A stretch of DNA of 17,017 nt, from assembly GCA_018725275.1 (NCBI GenBank), contig QLUC01000027.1:1-17017 (forward strand), read 5' to 3'. Source of the stretch: Bacillota bacterium. GTDB taxonomy: Bacteria; Bacillota; UBA994. The notes below the pieces were generated by a model that was not told the DNA's origin, made no database searches, and saw only the letters and a list, made by a program, of their open reading frames with translations. This document shows positions 1-6,597 of the stretch, piece after piece; position 1 is the first letter of the stretch; every line of letters begins with the position of its first letter. The position numbers were made by a program, and so were the translations under genes.

Positions 1-333
1 TCTGGTCTCACGAAAAACCTCGCGATTACCCTTGAACAGGTAGTACATTTCACGCGGACCACCGGCCGCGGCCGAGGCATTTACCAGCAAATAGGGCTCT
101 ATTCCAAGATGTTCGGTCATCTCCCGCGTGGCTATGGCGGCTTGGGTCTGGCTGGACCCAAAAAATACTGCCTTCGGAAGGCCGCGATGGCGCAGTAGGT
201 TGTCGTTAATGCGGGCCAACTCACCATAGGGTGACAAAAACGCCCGGTCAACGATATAAACTCGGGTCACCCCTTCAACGAGAAGGATTACCAGCAAAAA
301 ATACCAAAGGCTAGAACACATAATTCTTTGCAA
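1..333 (-). CDS. SGNH-hydrolase-like membrane protein, partial (C-terminus beyond window)
   Basis: Only the first 111 codons are present; the gene runs off the left edge. I chose the TTG at 333 because it lies seven bases after AGGAGG (341-346), which itself overlaps the stop of the MBOAT gene; the in-frame ATG at 321 is too far from that site. The product has an N-terminal hydrophobic segment (about residues 6-20, CSSLWYFLLVILLV) and then VFFGSSQTQAA at about residues 56-66. This resembles the block-I nucleophile region of SGNH/DltD/AlgJ-type proteins, where a Ser follows a beta strand. MBOAT genes are commonly paired with such a membrane-anchored SGNH partner, which completes acyl transfer to an extracellular polymer. 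The 11-base gap implies cotranscription with the MBOAT gene. Family assignment is tentative because only the first motif is visible. Confidence 0.6.
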   Translation of the reverse strand, partial: MQRIMCSSLWYFLLVILLVEGVTRVYIVDRAFLSPYGELARINDNLLRHRGLPKAVFFGSSQTQAAIATREMTEHLGIEPYLLVNASAAAGGPREMYYLFKGNREVFRETR

Positions 334-344
334 GCGCAGCCCTC

Positions 345-1703
345 CTAAAACCTAAAATAGATAAATGGTTCAGCCGGTCTAAAACTCAGGATGAGCACAA
401 AGACCACCGCCGCATAGGCGAGGCCCCGGAGCGGGGCAGGAACTTGCTGCCAACGCAAAAGCAGCGCATCATGCCGCTCATCGAGGTAGCGCTCCCCCAC
501 ATGCATGGCGAAAAAAAGCCCAACAATGGGCAGGTATGGTAGTTGCGCATGCCAGGAGGCCAACTGCGAAAAGTCCAGAGCTTGCCACCACATCGCCAAT
601 GCCGTTTCCATGGTCATCGAGCGGAAAAACACATAGCTGAGGCACTGCACATGGAATGTCAAGAAGACATTCACGGCATGCGGCAATTCAAGTGTTTGAT
701 GGCGACGCGACATTAAACCACCCCACATCCTATAGATCACAAGCCACACACCCTGAAATACCCCCCAGAGGACAAAGGTCCATGCCGCCCCATGCCACAG
801 TCCACCGAGCAACATGGTTATAAATAAGTTGACGTTGCGGCGGAAAGGAGTGCATCTATTGCCACCGAGGGGTATGTAGAGGTAGTCACGCAGCCAAGTA
901 GATAAGGTAATGTGCCAGCGCCGCCAGAATTCTGCCACATTCGCTGCCAAATAGGGCGTAGAAAAGTTTGGCGATAACTTGAGGCCGAAGAGTCGCCCAA
1001 GACCAATGCCCATATCGGTGTACCCAGAAAAATCGAAGTAGACTTGGAAGGCAAAAAAGTAAAGCGCCACCCAGGTTGCCGCATGGCTGAGTGTTGCCCC
1101 CTGATAAAACCTTTCATCAACAAGCCCGGCCAATCGATCCGCGATGAGCACTTTTTTTATTAGCCCACGCCCGATTAAAAATGCCCCCGCCCGCACATCC
1201 TCGTAGAGGGGGGCTAGACGACGGCGAAGTTGTGGCAAGAAATCCTGGGCTCGCATAATCGGTCCGGCCACCAATTGTCCAAAAAATGTGATGAACACCG
1301 CAAAAGTGACGAATTTTCTCTCCGGTAAAATTGTGCCGCGGTAGATGTCAATAACATAGGCGGCCATCTGGAAGGTGTAAAAGGAAATCCCCAGCGGCAG
1401 CCACAGAGTGGGGCGTCGCAACAAGAAAAAATCTCCATACTTAAAGAGCGCTAAATTCCCAAACATTACAATGAGGGTAAACATAAGGATGGGCAGTGAT
1501 TTCTCTTTGGCGAGACGGAGTGACATAAAATACACCACACCCAGGACCACCGCGAACAACATGGTGTCGAATGGGCCGCTGAAGGAGTAAAAAACTAAGC
1601 TAGCCCCAAGCAACACCCAAAGCCTAGCGTCACCGGATGTCAAGGCGAACCCCATGGCGGTTATGAAGAGTAATAGAGCAAATTCAGGAGTGTGAAAAAG
1701 CAA
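345..1703 (-). CDS. MBOAT family O-acyltransferase (AlgI/DltB-like)
   Basis: A 452-residue polytopic membrane protein, close to the usual length of AlgI/DltB-type acyltransferases, which pass an acyl (usually acetyl) group across the membrane for attachment to a surface polysaccharide or teichoic acid. Visible family signatures are YFDFSGYTDMGIG (about 222-234), FWRRWHITLSTWLRDYLYIP (about 259-278) and GGLWHGAAWTF (300-310). The WHG histidine (H304) corresponds to the essential histidine known for AlgI, and H264 is the second conserved one. The start is TTG at 1703, eight bases after AAGGAGG. The SGNH-like gene follows after 11 bases, so the two probably act together. The substrate cannot be told from the sequence; no polysaccharide synthesis genes are in view. 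It could be alginate-like, teichoic acid or peptidoglycan O-acylation. Confidence 0.9.
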   Translation of the reverse strand: MLFHTPEFALLLFITAMGFALTSGDARLWVLLGASLVFYSFSGPFDTMLFAVVLGVVYFMSLRLAKEKSLPILMFTLIVMFGNLALFKYGDFFLLRRPTLWLPLGISFYTFQMAAYVIDIYRGTILPERKFVTFAVFITFFGQLVAGPIMRAQDFLPQLRRRLAPLYEDVRAGAFLIGRGLIKKVLIADRLAGLVDERFYQGATLSHAATWVALYFFAFQVYFDFSGYTDMGIGLGRLFGLKLSPNFSTPYLAANVAEFWRRWHITLSTWLRDYLYIPLGGNRCTPFRRNVNLFITMLLGGLWHGAAWTFVLWGVFQGVWLVIYRMWGGLMSRRHQTLELPHAVNVFLTFHVQCLSYVFFRSMTMETALAMWWQALDFSQLASWHAQLPYLPIVGLFFAMHVGERYLDERHDALLLRWQQVPAPLRGLAYAAVVFVLILSFRPAEPFIYFRF

Positions 1704-1728
1704 CTTCTACCCCTCCTTCCTTATTTCT

Positions 1729-1734
1729 ATTATA
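1729..1734 (-). promoter_or_regulatory. Possible -10 box for the MBOAT/SGNH pair
   Basis: On the minus strand a perfect TATAAT lies 25 bases upstream of the MBOAT TTG start and directly after the terminator of the metal-ATPase gene. This is where a new promoter would be needed. No good -35 box is seen at 16-18 bases; that region overlaps the terminator stem. The call rests on the -10 match and the position only. Confidence 0.35.
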
Positions 1735-1740
1735 CAAGAA

Positions 1741-1773
1741 AAAAAGTGCCTTGGACCTGCCAAGGCACTTTTT
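1741..1773 (-). terminator. Rho-independent terminator of the metal-ATPase operon
   Basis: A perfect 14-base inverted repeat: arms at 1741-1754 and 1760-1773 around a five-base loop, with a GTGCCTTGG/CCAAGGCAC core and A and T tails. On the minus strand it begins immediately after the stop codon of the ATPase gene and runs into a T tract. Its symmetric tails mean it could work in both directions, but there is no plus-strand gene here to terminate. Confidence 0.92.
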
Positions 1774-3888
1774 CTACCCGTCAATGGTCGAACCATTGTA
1801 GCGCAGAACCCGCATCGCATTCGCAATGGCCAAGAGAGTAACTCCAACATCGGCAAATACCGCTCCCGCGATGGTGGTTAAGTCAAAAAGTCCAAGCAAC
1901 ATAAAGACAAACTTAACGCCCAACGAAAGCGCTACGTTCTGACGCACTATAAGGCTGGTAAAGCGGCTAAGCCTCACGGCAGTGGCAACCTTGCTAGGGG
2001 CGTCCTGCATGATGACCACATCAGCGGCTTCGATGGCAGCATCGCTTCCTAGGCCACCCATAGCAATGCCCACATCCGCCCTCGCAATAACCGGGGCATC
2101 GTTTATCCCGTCCCCTACAAAAATGAGTTTGTCATACTTTGGGCGGAGCGCTTTTTGCAGAGCTTCTAGCGCATAGACTTTTTGTTGGGGCAGGAGTTCA
2201 GCTTGGAAGTCGTCTAACCCCAGCTCGCGAGAAACCTGTAAAGCAGGCGCCATATAGTCGCCGGTCAGCATAGAGATATGGCGCGCACCAAGTTGCTTGA
2301 GGTCGCGAACAGCTTGGCGTGCATCTCCCTTTACTTCATCTGCGACCAGTATTTCTCCCACCAATTGTCTGTCGAGAGCTACCAACACTACTGTGCCACC
2401 GGCCATTACCTCGGATGCAATATCAACTCCTTGTTCGCGCAAAAGCCTGGTATTGCCAACTAGGAGTTCCTTGCCGTGGAGCCGTCCCATCATGCCGCGA
2501 CCTGCGAGTTCCACTATCTCAGCGGGTGATTCTGCATCTGTAAGTATGACCGCCTCGGAGATGGCCTTCGCCACGGGATGCGTGGAATGCCTCTCTATTT
2601 TGGCGGCAAGGGCCAGCACCTCCTCCCGCGAATACCCATGGTGGGGACGCACTTCGAGCACTTTAAAGGTCCCTTTGGTGAGGGTTCCAGTCTTATCAAA
2701 AATGACGGTGTGCATTTTGGACAGGGCATCGAGGTAGTTTGCGCCTTTAAACAAGATGCCTTGCCGACTGGCGGCCCCTATACCCCCGAAGTAACTCAAA
2801 GGTACCGAGACGACCAAGGCGCATGGGCATGAAATTACCAGCATCACTAGCGCGCGATACAACCAAACGCTATAGCTCTGCCCCGGAATCAGGAGCGGCG
2901 GTAGGACAGCCACCAGCACTGCACTACCCACCACGGCAGGAGTGTAGTAGCGGGCGAAATTAGAAATAAATCGTTCCGCCGGGGCTTTACGCTCACTTGC
3001 CCTCTCCACCATTTCAAGGATCTTGGCCACGGTTGAGTCAGCATACTTCTTGGTCACTCGCACGAAGATTGGGCTCGTCTGATTGATGGCGCCGGCCAAG
3101 ACACTGTCCCCTACACGCACCTTACGAGGGACCGATTCTCCGGTCAGGGGGGAGGTATCTAGGAAAGATTCCCCTGCGTCAAGTACTCCGTCCAGCGGCA
3201 AACGCTCACCGGGCCTAATGACGATTACTTGTCCTACCACGACCTCTTGGGGAGTAACTCGCCTGACGTTATCGCCCTCTTGCAAGTTGGCATGGTCCGG
3301 ACGCAAATTGAGCAGCGCAGTTATAGAACGCCTGGAGCGGTCCACTGCTTTTTCTTGAGCATACTCTCCCACACTGTAGAAGGCCATGACCACAACAGCC
3401 TCCGGAAGTTCCCTGATAGCGATCGCGCCAAAAGTAGCAATGGTCATTAGACTGTACTCATCAAGCACCCTGCCGGCAAACAGGTTGCGTCCGGCAATTC
3501 GTATTATGGGCCACCCAACAACAACGTAGGCCACCGCCAGGCTAACTAGGCCGATATTGGTATCTTGCCCGAGGATTAGGCCGAAGGCCAGTAGCACTAA
3601 AGACAGCCCTATGGGCATCAATTTAGGTCCAGACGTGGTCATTCCTTTAGCCTCATCCTCGAGCGAGGCGAGCAACCTCACCCCCGGTTCGACCGCCGAA
3701 ACCACCTTGCTCGCTTCGCCAAGCCTTGCGACTGGCAACTCAAGGGATTTCGTGGCGAAACTGACCTGGACATGCTCCAATCCAGCGATTTTTTGCAGGG
3801 CCTGTTCGAGCTTGGTCGCGCAGTTGACACAATCCAGGCCGCTTAGATAGTAACGCCTTGTGACATATTCGCTTTTCGCCGTCTGCAT
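1774..3888 (-). CDS. P1B-type heavy-metal transporting ATPase (Zn/Cd/Pb type)
   Basis: A 704-residue P1B ATPase that exports soft divalent metals from the cytoplasm using ATP. An N-terminal metal-binding domain carries GLDCVNC (C20, C23). Then come an actuator-domain TGES (249-252), the transmembrane metal site SCPCAL (C354, C356), the phosphorylated DKTGT (D398), the P1B signature HP (H436-P438 region), TGD (542-544) and the hinge GDGIND (592-597). Near the C-terminus K659 and ADVG (D680) match the Lys/Asp pair typical of the Zn/Cd/Pb subgroup (ZntA/CadA) rather than the copper subgroup. It lies 18 bases downstream of an SmtB/CadC-like repressor and ends at a strong terminator, so metal-induced cotranscription is expected. 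A CadA or ZntA name would fit, but which metal is physiological cannot be told. Confidence 0.95.
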   Translation of the reverse strand: MQTAKSEYVTRRYYLSGLDCVNCATKLEQALQKIAGLEHVQVSFATKSLELPVARLGEASKVVSAVEPGVRLLASLEDEAKGMTTSGPKLMPIGLSLVLLAFGLILGQDTNIGLVSLAVAYVVVGWPIIRIAGRNLFAGRVLDEYSLMTIATFGAIAIRELPEAVVVMAFYSVGEYAQEKAVDRSRRSITALLNLRPDHANLQEGDNVRRVTPQEVVVGQVIVIRPGERLPLDGVLDAGESFLDTSPLTGESVPRKVRVGDSVLAGAINQTSPIFVRVTKKYADSTVAKILEMVERASERKAPAERFISNFARYYTPAVVGSAVLVAVLPPLLIPGQSYSVWLYRALVMLVISCPCALVVSVPLSYFGGIGAASRQGILFKGANYLDALSKMHTVIFDKTGTLTKGTFKVLEVRPHHGYSREEVLALAAKIERHSTHPVAKAISEAVILTDAESPAEIVELAGRGMMGRLHGKELLVGNTRLLREQGVDIASEVMAGGTVVLVALDRQLVGEILVADEVKGDARQAVRDLKQLGARHISMLTGDYMAPALQVSRELGLDDFQAELLPQQKVYALEALQKALRPKYDKLIFVGDGINDAPVIARADVGIAMGGLGSDAAIEAADVVIMQDAPSKVATAVRLSRFTSLIVRQNVALSLGVKFVFMLLGLFDLTTIAGAVFADVGVTLLAIANAMRVLRYNGSTIDG

Positions 3889-3906
3889 GCGGTCGCCGCC
3901 TTCCCT

Positions 3907-4263
3907 CTAACGTTCTTCGGCAAAATGCGCCTGTCCCTCCCGAATGATATGCAAGACATGGTCATCGTCAAGAGAGTAGTAGACCATCTTCCCGCTGCGC
4001 CGGTTCTTTACTAGGCGAGTTAAGCGCAATAACCGCAAGTGATGAGAAATCGCCGGCAGACTCATGCCTAAGACCTCTGCTAGATGACAGGTACATAACT
4101 CCCCCTGCGCCAGAATGTACAGTATCCTCGTGCGCGTCTCATCGGCCAGCACCTTGAATAGCTCTGACAATCCTGCCACTTCAAGCACCTTGGCCTGTAG
4201 TTGCTCCACGTCTGGCGTTAGAGAGTGCACTGAGCACAAGTCTGGCGGCATTTTTTCGTTCAT
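3907..4263 (-). CDS. ArsR/SmtB-family metal-sensing repressor (SmtB/CadC-like)
   Basis: A small winged-helix protein, 118 residues from the ATG at 4263. A TTG at 4275 is in frame and would add four residues; I prefer the ATG because GGTGAG lies just before it, though the spacing is short. The recognition helix region reads SLPAISHHLRLLR. Two metal-site signatures are visible. ELCTC (C57, C59) and an N-terminal Cys (C10) match the alpha3N site of CadC. The C-terminal D-x-H-x10-H-x2-E (D100, H102, H113, E116) is a perfect alpha5 zinc site as in SmtB/CzrA. Metal binding would release it from the operator at 4286-4303 and induce itself and the downstream ATPase. Carrying both sites is as in CadC. 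Family confidence is high; the sensed metal (Zn, Cd or Pb) is inferred. Confidence 0.92.
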   Translation of the reverse strand: MNEKMPPDLCSVHSLTPDVEQLQAKVLEVAGLSELFKVLADETRTRILYILAQGELCTCHLAEVLGMSLPAISHHLRLLRLTRLVKNRRSGKMVYYSLDDDHVLHIIREGQAHFAEER

Positions 4264-4285
4264 CCAACTCACCAACCATTCTACA

Positions 4286-4303
4286 ATTAAGCATTTGTTT
4301 AAT
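4286..4303 (-). promoter_or_regulatory. Candidate operator for the ArsR/SmtB-type repressor
   Basis: An imperfect AT-rich palindrome with outer arms ATTAA/TTAAT and 18 bases in all (minus strand ATTAAACAAATGCTTAAT). It lies between the -10 box and the repressor start codon, where SmtB/CadC-type repressors usually bind. Assignment is from position and symmetry. Confidence 0.65.
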
Positions 4304-4306
4304 CGT

Positions 4307-4335
4307 ATTTTACCAAGTATCTAGGCAAACGTCAA
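4307..4335 (-). promoter_or_regulatory. Sigma-A-type promoter of the metal-resistance operon
   Basis: The minus strand has TTGACG (4330-4335), a 17-base spacer and TAAAAT (4307-4312), close to consensus. Transcription would start about at the operator, 40-45 bases before the repressor ATG. Confidence 0.8.
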
Positions 4336-4352
4336 CTACCTTAGAGACAACA

Positions 4353-4393
4353 ATGAGACCAGCTCATCGAGCATGGCCTCATCAAGTTTTTTT
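4353..4393 (+). terminator. Terminator-like hairpin without an obvious gene to terminate
   Basis: On the plus strand ATGAGACCAGCTC can pair, with one mismatch and one bulge, with GAGCATGGCCTCAT, followed by T7 (4387-4393). No plus-strand gene lies upstream; both flanking genes are on the minus strand. It may serve an antisense transcript or be fortuitous. Confidence 0.35.
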
Positions 4394-4434
4394 AGGTCAC
4401 CGCGACAACCTAATCAACAATCGCACGTTCCCAG

Positions 4435-5232
4435 CTAAGTTACAAATTCAAAAAAACGCAGGCAGTCCATAAAGTCAAGCGAACTGTATTGCAAAGTGCA
4501 GTTTCCGGTGCGCACTGCCCCAGGATACCACTCTCCCCGATAGGCGGGTGGTTCGCTATTAAATTCAATTTCGACGGTGTATTCATCCCCTAAAACAAAT
4601 GGCTTACATCCAGAGCGTTCAAGGAGTGCTTTTTTTACCCCGTCCTCAATAAACATGCGCATTTTTTCAGGGTGTCGGTGCAAAGCGGCGAGGCCGCGCC
4701 CCTCTTTGACGGGTACAGTGACCACATTTTCAAATAAGGCCTGCGCCTGTTCACAGACGGCGTGGTCCCCACTGACAAAGACGACTGGCACACCGTGGTA
4801 GCCGGCGATAAGAGCGTTCCACCCAATTTCTGGCAGGGAAAGCCCATTGACACGTAGATCATTTACCTTCATGCTCATAGTATGTTTGAGGACGCCGTGC
4901 GGAGTATTGGCTTTAGCATGGTGCCCAACAAATACCACCGCATCAAAAGTGTCATCTAGGCCCTCCATCATGCCATAGAGCCCTCCCGACCAGTTGCGAA
5001 TGAGCTCTGCCTCAACGCACAATTCCTCCGGCAGCAGATTGCATGCGCTGTCGTGGCCATCACGCACCACAATGCGAGTAGCGCCTGCCTGCAGCGCTCC
5101 CTTGATAGCGGCGTTGGTCTCCTTATGCATTTGGCGGCGGAAATACTCGTAATCTGCCTTGCCGGCCATTGTTTCCTCAAAGGTGGTCACCCCCGAAATT
5201 CCTTCCATGTCAACACATATAAACACTCTCAC
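4435..5232 (-). CDS. dppA: D-aminopeptidase, M55 family (DppA-like)
   Basis: A 265-residue cytoplasmic zinc peptidase. B. subtilis DppA removes N-terminal D-amino acids from short peptides and is linked to peptide and cell-wall fragment use. The zinc ligands known for DppA are all placed: D8 and E10 in DMEGISGV, H60 in RDGHDSAC, H104 in VGHHAK, and E135 in PEIGWNA (E133 in the Bacillus enzyme). H117 matches the conserved active-site His115. Length fits the family. The start is GTG at 5232, preceded by GGAAGGGGGG with about seven bases of spacing; another start would remove D8. It stands alone between the metal operon and a divergent membrane-protein gene, without the dipeptide transporter genes that accompany dppA in Bacillus. 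No convincing promoter was found upstream. Confidence 0.92.
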   Translation of the reverse strand: MRVFICVDMEGISGVTTFEETMAGKADYEYFRRQMHKETNAAIKGALQAGATRIVVRDGHDSACNLLPEELCVEAELIRNWSGGLYGMMEGLDDTFDAVVFVGHHAKANTPHGVLKHTMSMKVNDLRVNGLSLPEIGWNALIAGYHGVPVVFVSGDHAVCEQAQALFENVVTVPVKEGRGLAALHRHPEKMRMFIEDGVKKALLERSGCKPFVLGDEYTVEIEFNSEPPAYRGEWYPGAVRTGNCTLQYSSLDFMDCLRFFEFVT

Positions 5233-5356
5233 CGTCTCGCCCCCTTCCCATCATTCTGATTTCCATGCTCAATAAATATTTCGCCATGCCATCCCACTTT
5301 CCTGCCCCGAAGAGCGTCCCTTTTCTCATTATTTACCTTACGCTGTACAAAGGAGA

Positions 5357-5385
5357 TTTGTGCCTCATCGGGAATAGGATATAAG
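5357..5385 (+). promoter_or_regulatory. Possible promoter of the 5416-6102 membrane protein gene
   Basis: TTTGTG (5357-5362), a 17-base spacer and TATAAG (5380-5385) precede the gene; the start codon is about 30 bases further on. The -35 box is only moderately like consensus. Confidence 0.45.
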
Positions 5386-5415
5386 GGATACAACAACTTG
5401 AGAGGAGCATCAATC

Positions 5416-6102
5416 ATGAATAAATTTTTCCACTTGCCAAGTCTCTTTGTTTACTTAGTGGCGGCAGTCCTCCTAGTTACATCTATCTATCACGGAGCAG
5501 CCTTTCTCCGGCACGGCTTTTATGCAGTGCTCGGCCTGACGGATGCCAATGTCCTGCCGCAAAAATTTAGCACGGACCAAGTTACCTTTACCCCGGATGC
5601 GGAAGCGTATCTGCGTGCCTACGAAGACCGACGTCAAACTCAGCTAGAACGGGTAAACATATTGCGTAGCATGTTGCTCTTGGTCTTTTCTCTAAGCTTT
5701 TTTGCTTGGTTTTGGAGCCGCACCTCACGTTCACAGGATTTTGCAATGATTTTTTCGGTGAATAATTTTTACTTTTTCCTGGTGAGCATGATTTCCTTCT
5801 TTATCTTTTTCTTTGCGGCTTCGCAAGGTATTGGCAATGCCGTGACTAGTGTCATCTTCCCAGAAAGCAACTTCTATTTCAACTATCAGGGCGGCTTCGC
5901 CAGACCGGCACCTATCCCTGAAACCAAGGTTGAACCACGCACCGTTACTCTGAGCGAGCTAGAGGCAGCTTTAGAGACACAGATGGATGAACACCACAAA
6001 CAGAATGCCCCGTGGCAGACGCGCCAAATGGTCGATCAATTCGCGGTTTCTCTCGTCTCTTTGCCGGTTTTCTACCTGCACAATCGAAAATTCAAATTCT
6101 AA
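5416..6102 (+). CDS. Unrecognised multi-pass membrane protein
   Basis: I do not recognise this 228-residue protein. The start is ATG 5416, eight bases after AGAGGAG; an in-frame TTG at 5398 lies upstream of that ribosome site and is unlikely. Hydrophobic segments are at about residues 9-29, 84-100 and 112-134, with a shorter one near the C-terminus (207-221). A polar stretch of about 50 residues (DANVLPQKFSTDQVTF onward) lies between the first two segments and is probably extracytoplasmic. The segment between the third and last segments contains FPESNFYFNYQGG and an acidic helix-like ELEAALETQMDE. It is rich in Phe. It lies divergent from dppA and about 230 bases before the hydrogenase maturation genes, so a link to either is unproven. 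No motif suggests an enzyme. Confidence 0.8.
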   Translation: MNKFFHLPSLFVYLVAAVLLVTSIYHGAAFLRHGFYAVLGLTDANVLPQKFSTDQVTFTPDAEAYLRAYEDRRQTQLERVNILRSMLLLVFSLSFFAWFWSRTSRSQDFAMIFSVNNFYFFLVSMISFFIFFFAASQGIGNAVTSVIFPESNFYFNYQGGFARPAPIPETKVEPRTVTLSELEAALETQMDEHHKQNAPWQTRQMVDQFAVSLVSLPVFYLHNRKFKF

Positions 6103-6151
6103 CTCTCTGCCAACATGGTAACCCTACATTGGCTATTTCGAGTCCTCGTTC

Positions 6152-6180
6152 TTGTTTTTTATGCCCGAACACGGTATGCT
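6152..6180 (+). promoter_or_regulatory. Candidate promoter of the hydrogenase maturation operon
   Basis: TTGTTT (6152-6157), a 17-base spacer and TATGCT (6175-6180). Transcription would begin around 6185-6189, giving a leader of about 145 bases before the first start codon. That leader contains the hairpins described in the next entry. The boxes are moderate matches. Confidence 0.45.
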
Positions 6181-6181
6181 C

Positions 6182-6308
6182 AAAGCACCTCAGGTGTTGG
6201 AATAGTATCTGGCACTAAGGGTGGTCAATGCAGTCCTGAGTCCAAGGGTTTCTGCGGGCGGGGGAAATCACCGACTGGTGCTTTTTAACCTGCCCTTGTA
6301 GGGCAGGT
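6182..6308 (+). promoter_or_regulatory. Structured leader / candidate attenuator or riboswitch before the TM1266-HydG-HydE-HydF operon
   Basis: Seen in the sequence: AAAGCACC (6182-6189) is the exact complement of GGTGCTTT (6277-6284), making a long-range closing helix around a roughly 87-base interior. Its two strands can instead form local hairpins: CACC(tca)GGTG at 6186-6196 and CACC(gact)GGTG at 6269-6280. GGGCGGG (6256-6262) can pair with CCTGCCC (6289-6295), the 5' arm of the terminator hairpin just downstream, with one G-U pair; that would be an antiterminator. Mutually exclusive pairings next to a terminator are the hallmark of a riboswitch or attenuator. I cannot match it to a known class. 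Caveat: the candidate promoter would start transcription inside the 5' strand of the closing helix, possibly leaving only GCACC/GGTGC. Confidence 0.45.
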
Positions 6309-6318
6309 ATTTTATTTT
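6288..6318 (+). terminator. Terminator hairpin just before the hydrogenase maturation operon
   Basis: ACCTGCCCT (6288-6296) and AGGGCAGGT (6300-6308) form a perfect nine-base-pair stem with a TGT loop, followed by ATTTTATTTT. Only 25 bases separate the stem from the ATG at 6334, and a ribosome site fills part of them, so no promoter fits after it. It either ends the upstream membrane-protein transcript with some read-through or works as a regulated attenuator. Confidence 0.75.
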
Positions 6319-6333
6319 GGGAGGCTTTGAACT

Positions 6334-6579
6334 ATGGATAATCGTCTTGCCGTGATCGGCATCGTGATTATGCGCCGCAGTGAGGCGGCCAAGAAAGTCA
6401 ACATAGTCCTCAGTGATTTCGGGGAAATGATTGTCGGCAGGATGGGCGTGCCGCACAAGGAACGTGGCCTGTCGGTCATCGCCCTGATTTTTGACGGAAC
6501 CAATGATGACCTAGGCGCACTAACAGGGAGAATCGGCAACATCGAAGGCGTCAAAGTAAAGTCTGCCGTGACCTTCTAA
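6334..6579 (+). CDS. TM1266-family putative iron-only hydrogenase system regulator
   Basis: An 81-residue single-domain protein. The opening RLAVIGIVIMRRSEAAKKVN, the central GEMIVGRMGVPHKERGLSVI and the GRIGNIEGVKVKSAV tail match the small ACT/NikR-C-like family found next to [FeFe]-hydrogenase maturases, of which Thermotoga TM1266 is the type member. It has no DNA-binding domain; a ligand-sensing or regulatory role is assumed in the family but not proven. The start is ATG 6334, nine bases after GGGAGG. It is the first gene of the operon, 18 bases before hydG. Family assignment is secure by sequence and context; function is not. Confidence 0.87.
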   Translation: MDNRLAVIGIVIMRRSEAAKKVNIVLSDFGEMIVGRMGVPHKERGLSVIALIFDGTNDDLGALTGRIGNIEGVKVKSAVTF

Positions 6580-6597
6580 TCAACAGGAGAGTGAGGA

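Noticed and set aside
2297..2737. A long plus-strand open frame inside the metal-ATPase gene
   Set aside because: It is antisense to conserved ATPase motifs, has no ribosome site and no recognisable product; it is a shadow of codon bias.
5229..5417. A 62-codon open frame on the minus strand whose stop overlaps the dppA start
   Set aside because: It has no ribosome site, an uncharacteristic composition and overlaps the divergent promoter region; the overlap is probably chance.
6182..6310. Assignment of the hyd leader to a known riboswitch (FMN, TPP, cobalamin, glycine, SAM)
   Set aside because: Only one short block resembles the FMN class and no complete set of conserved segments of any class was found.
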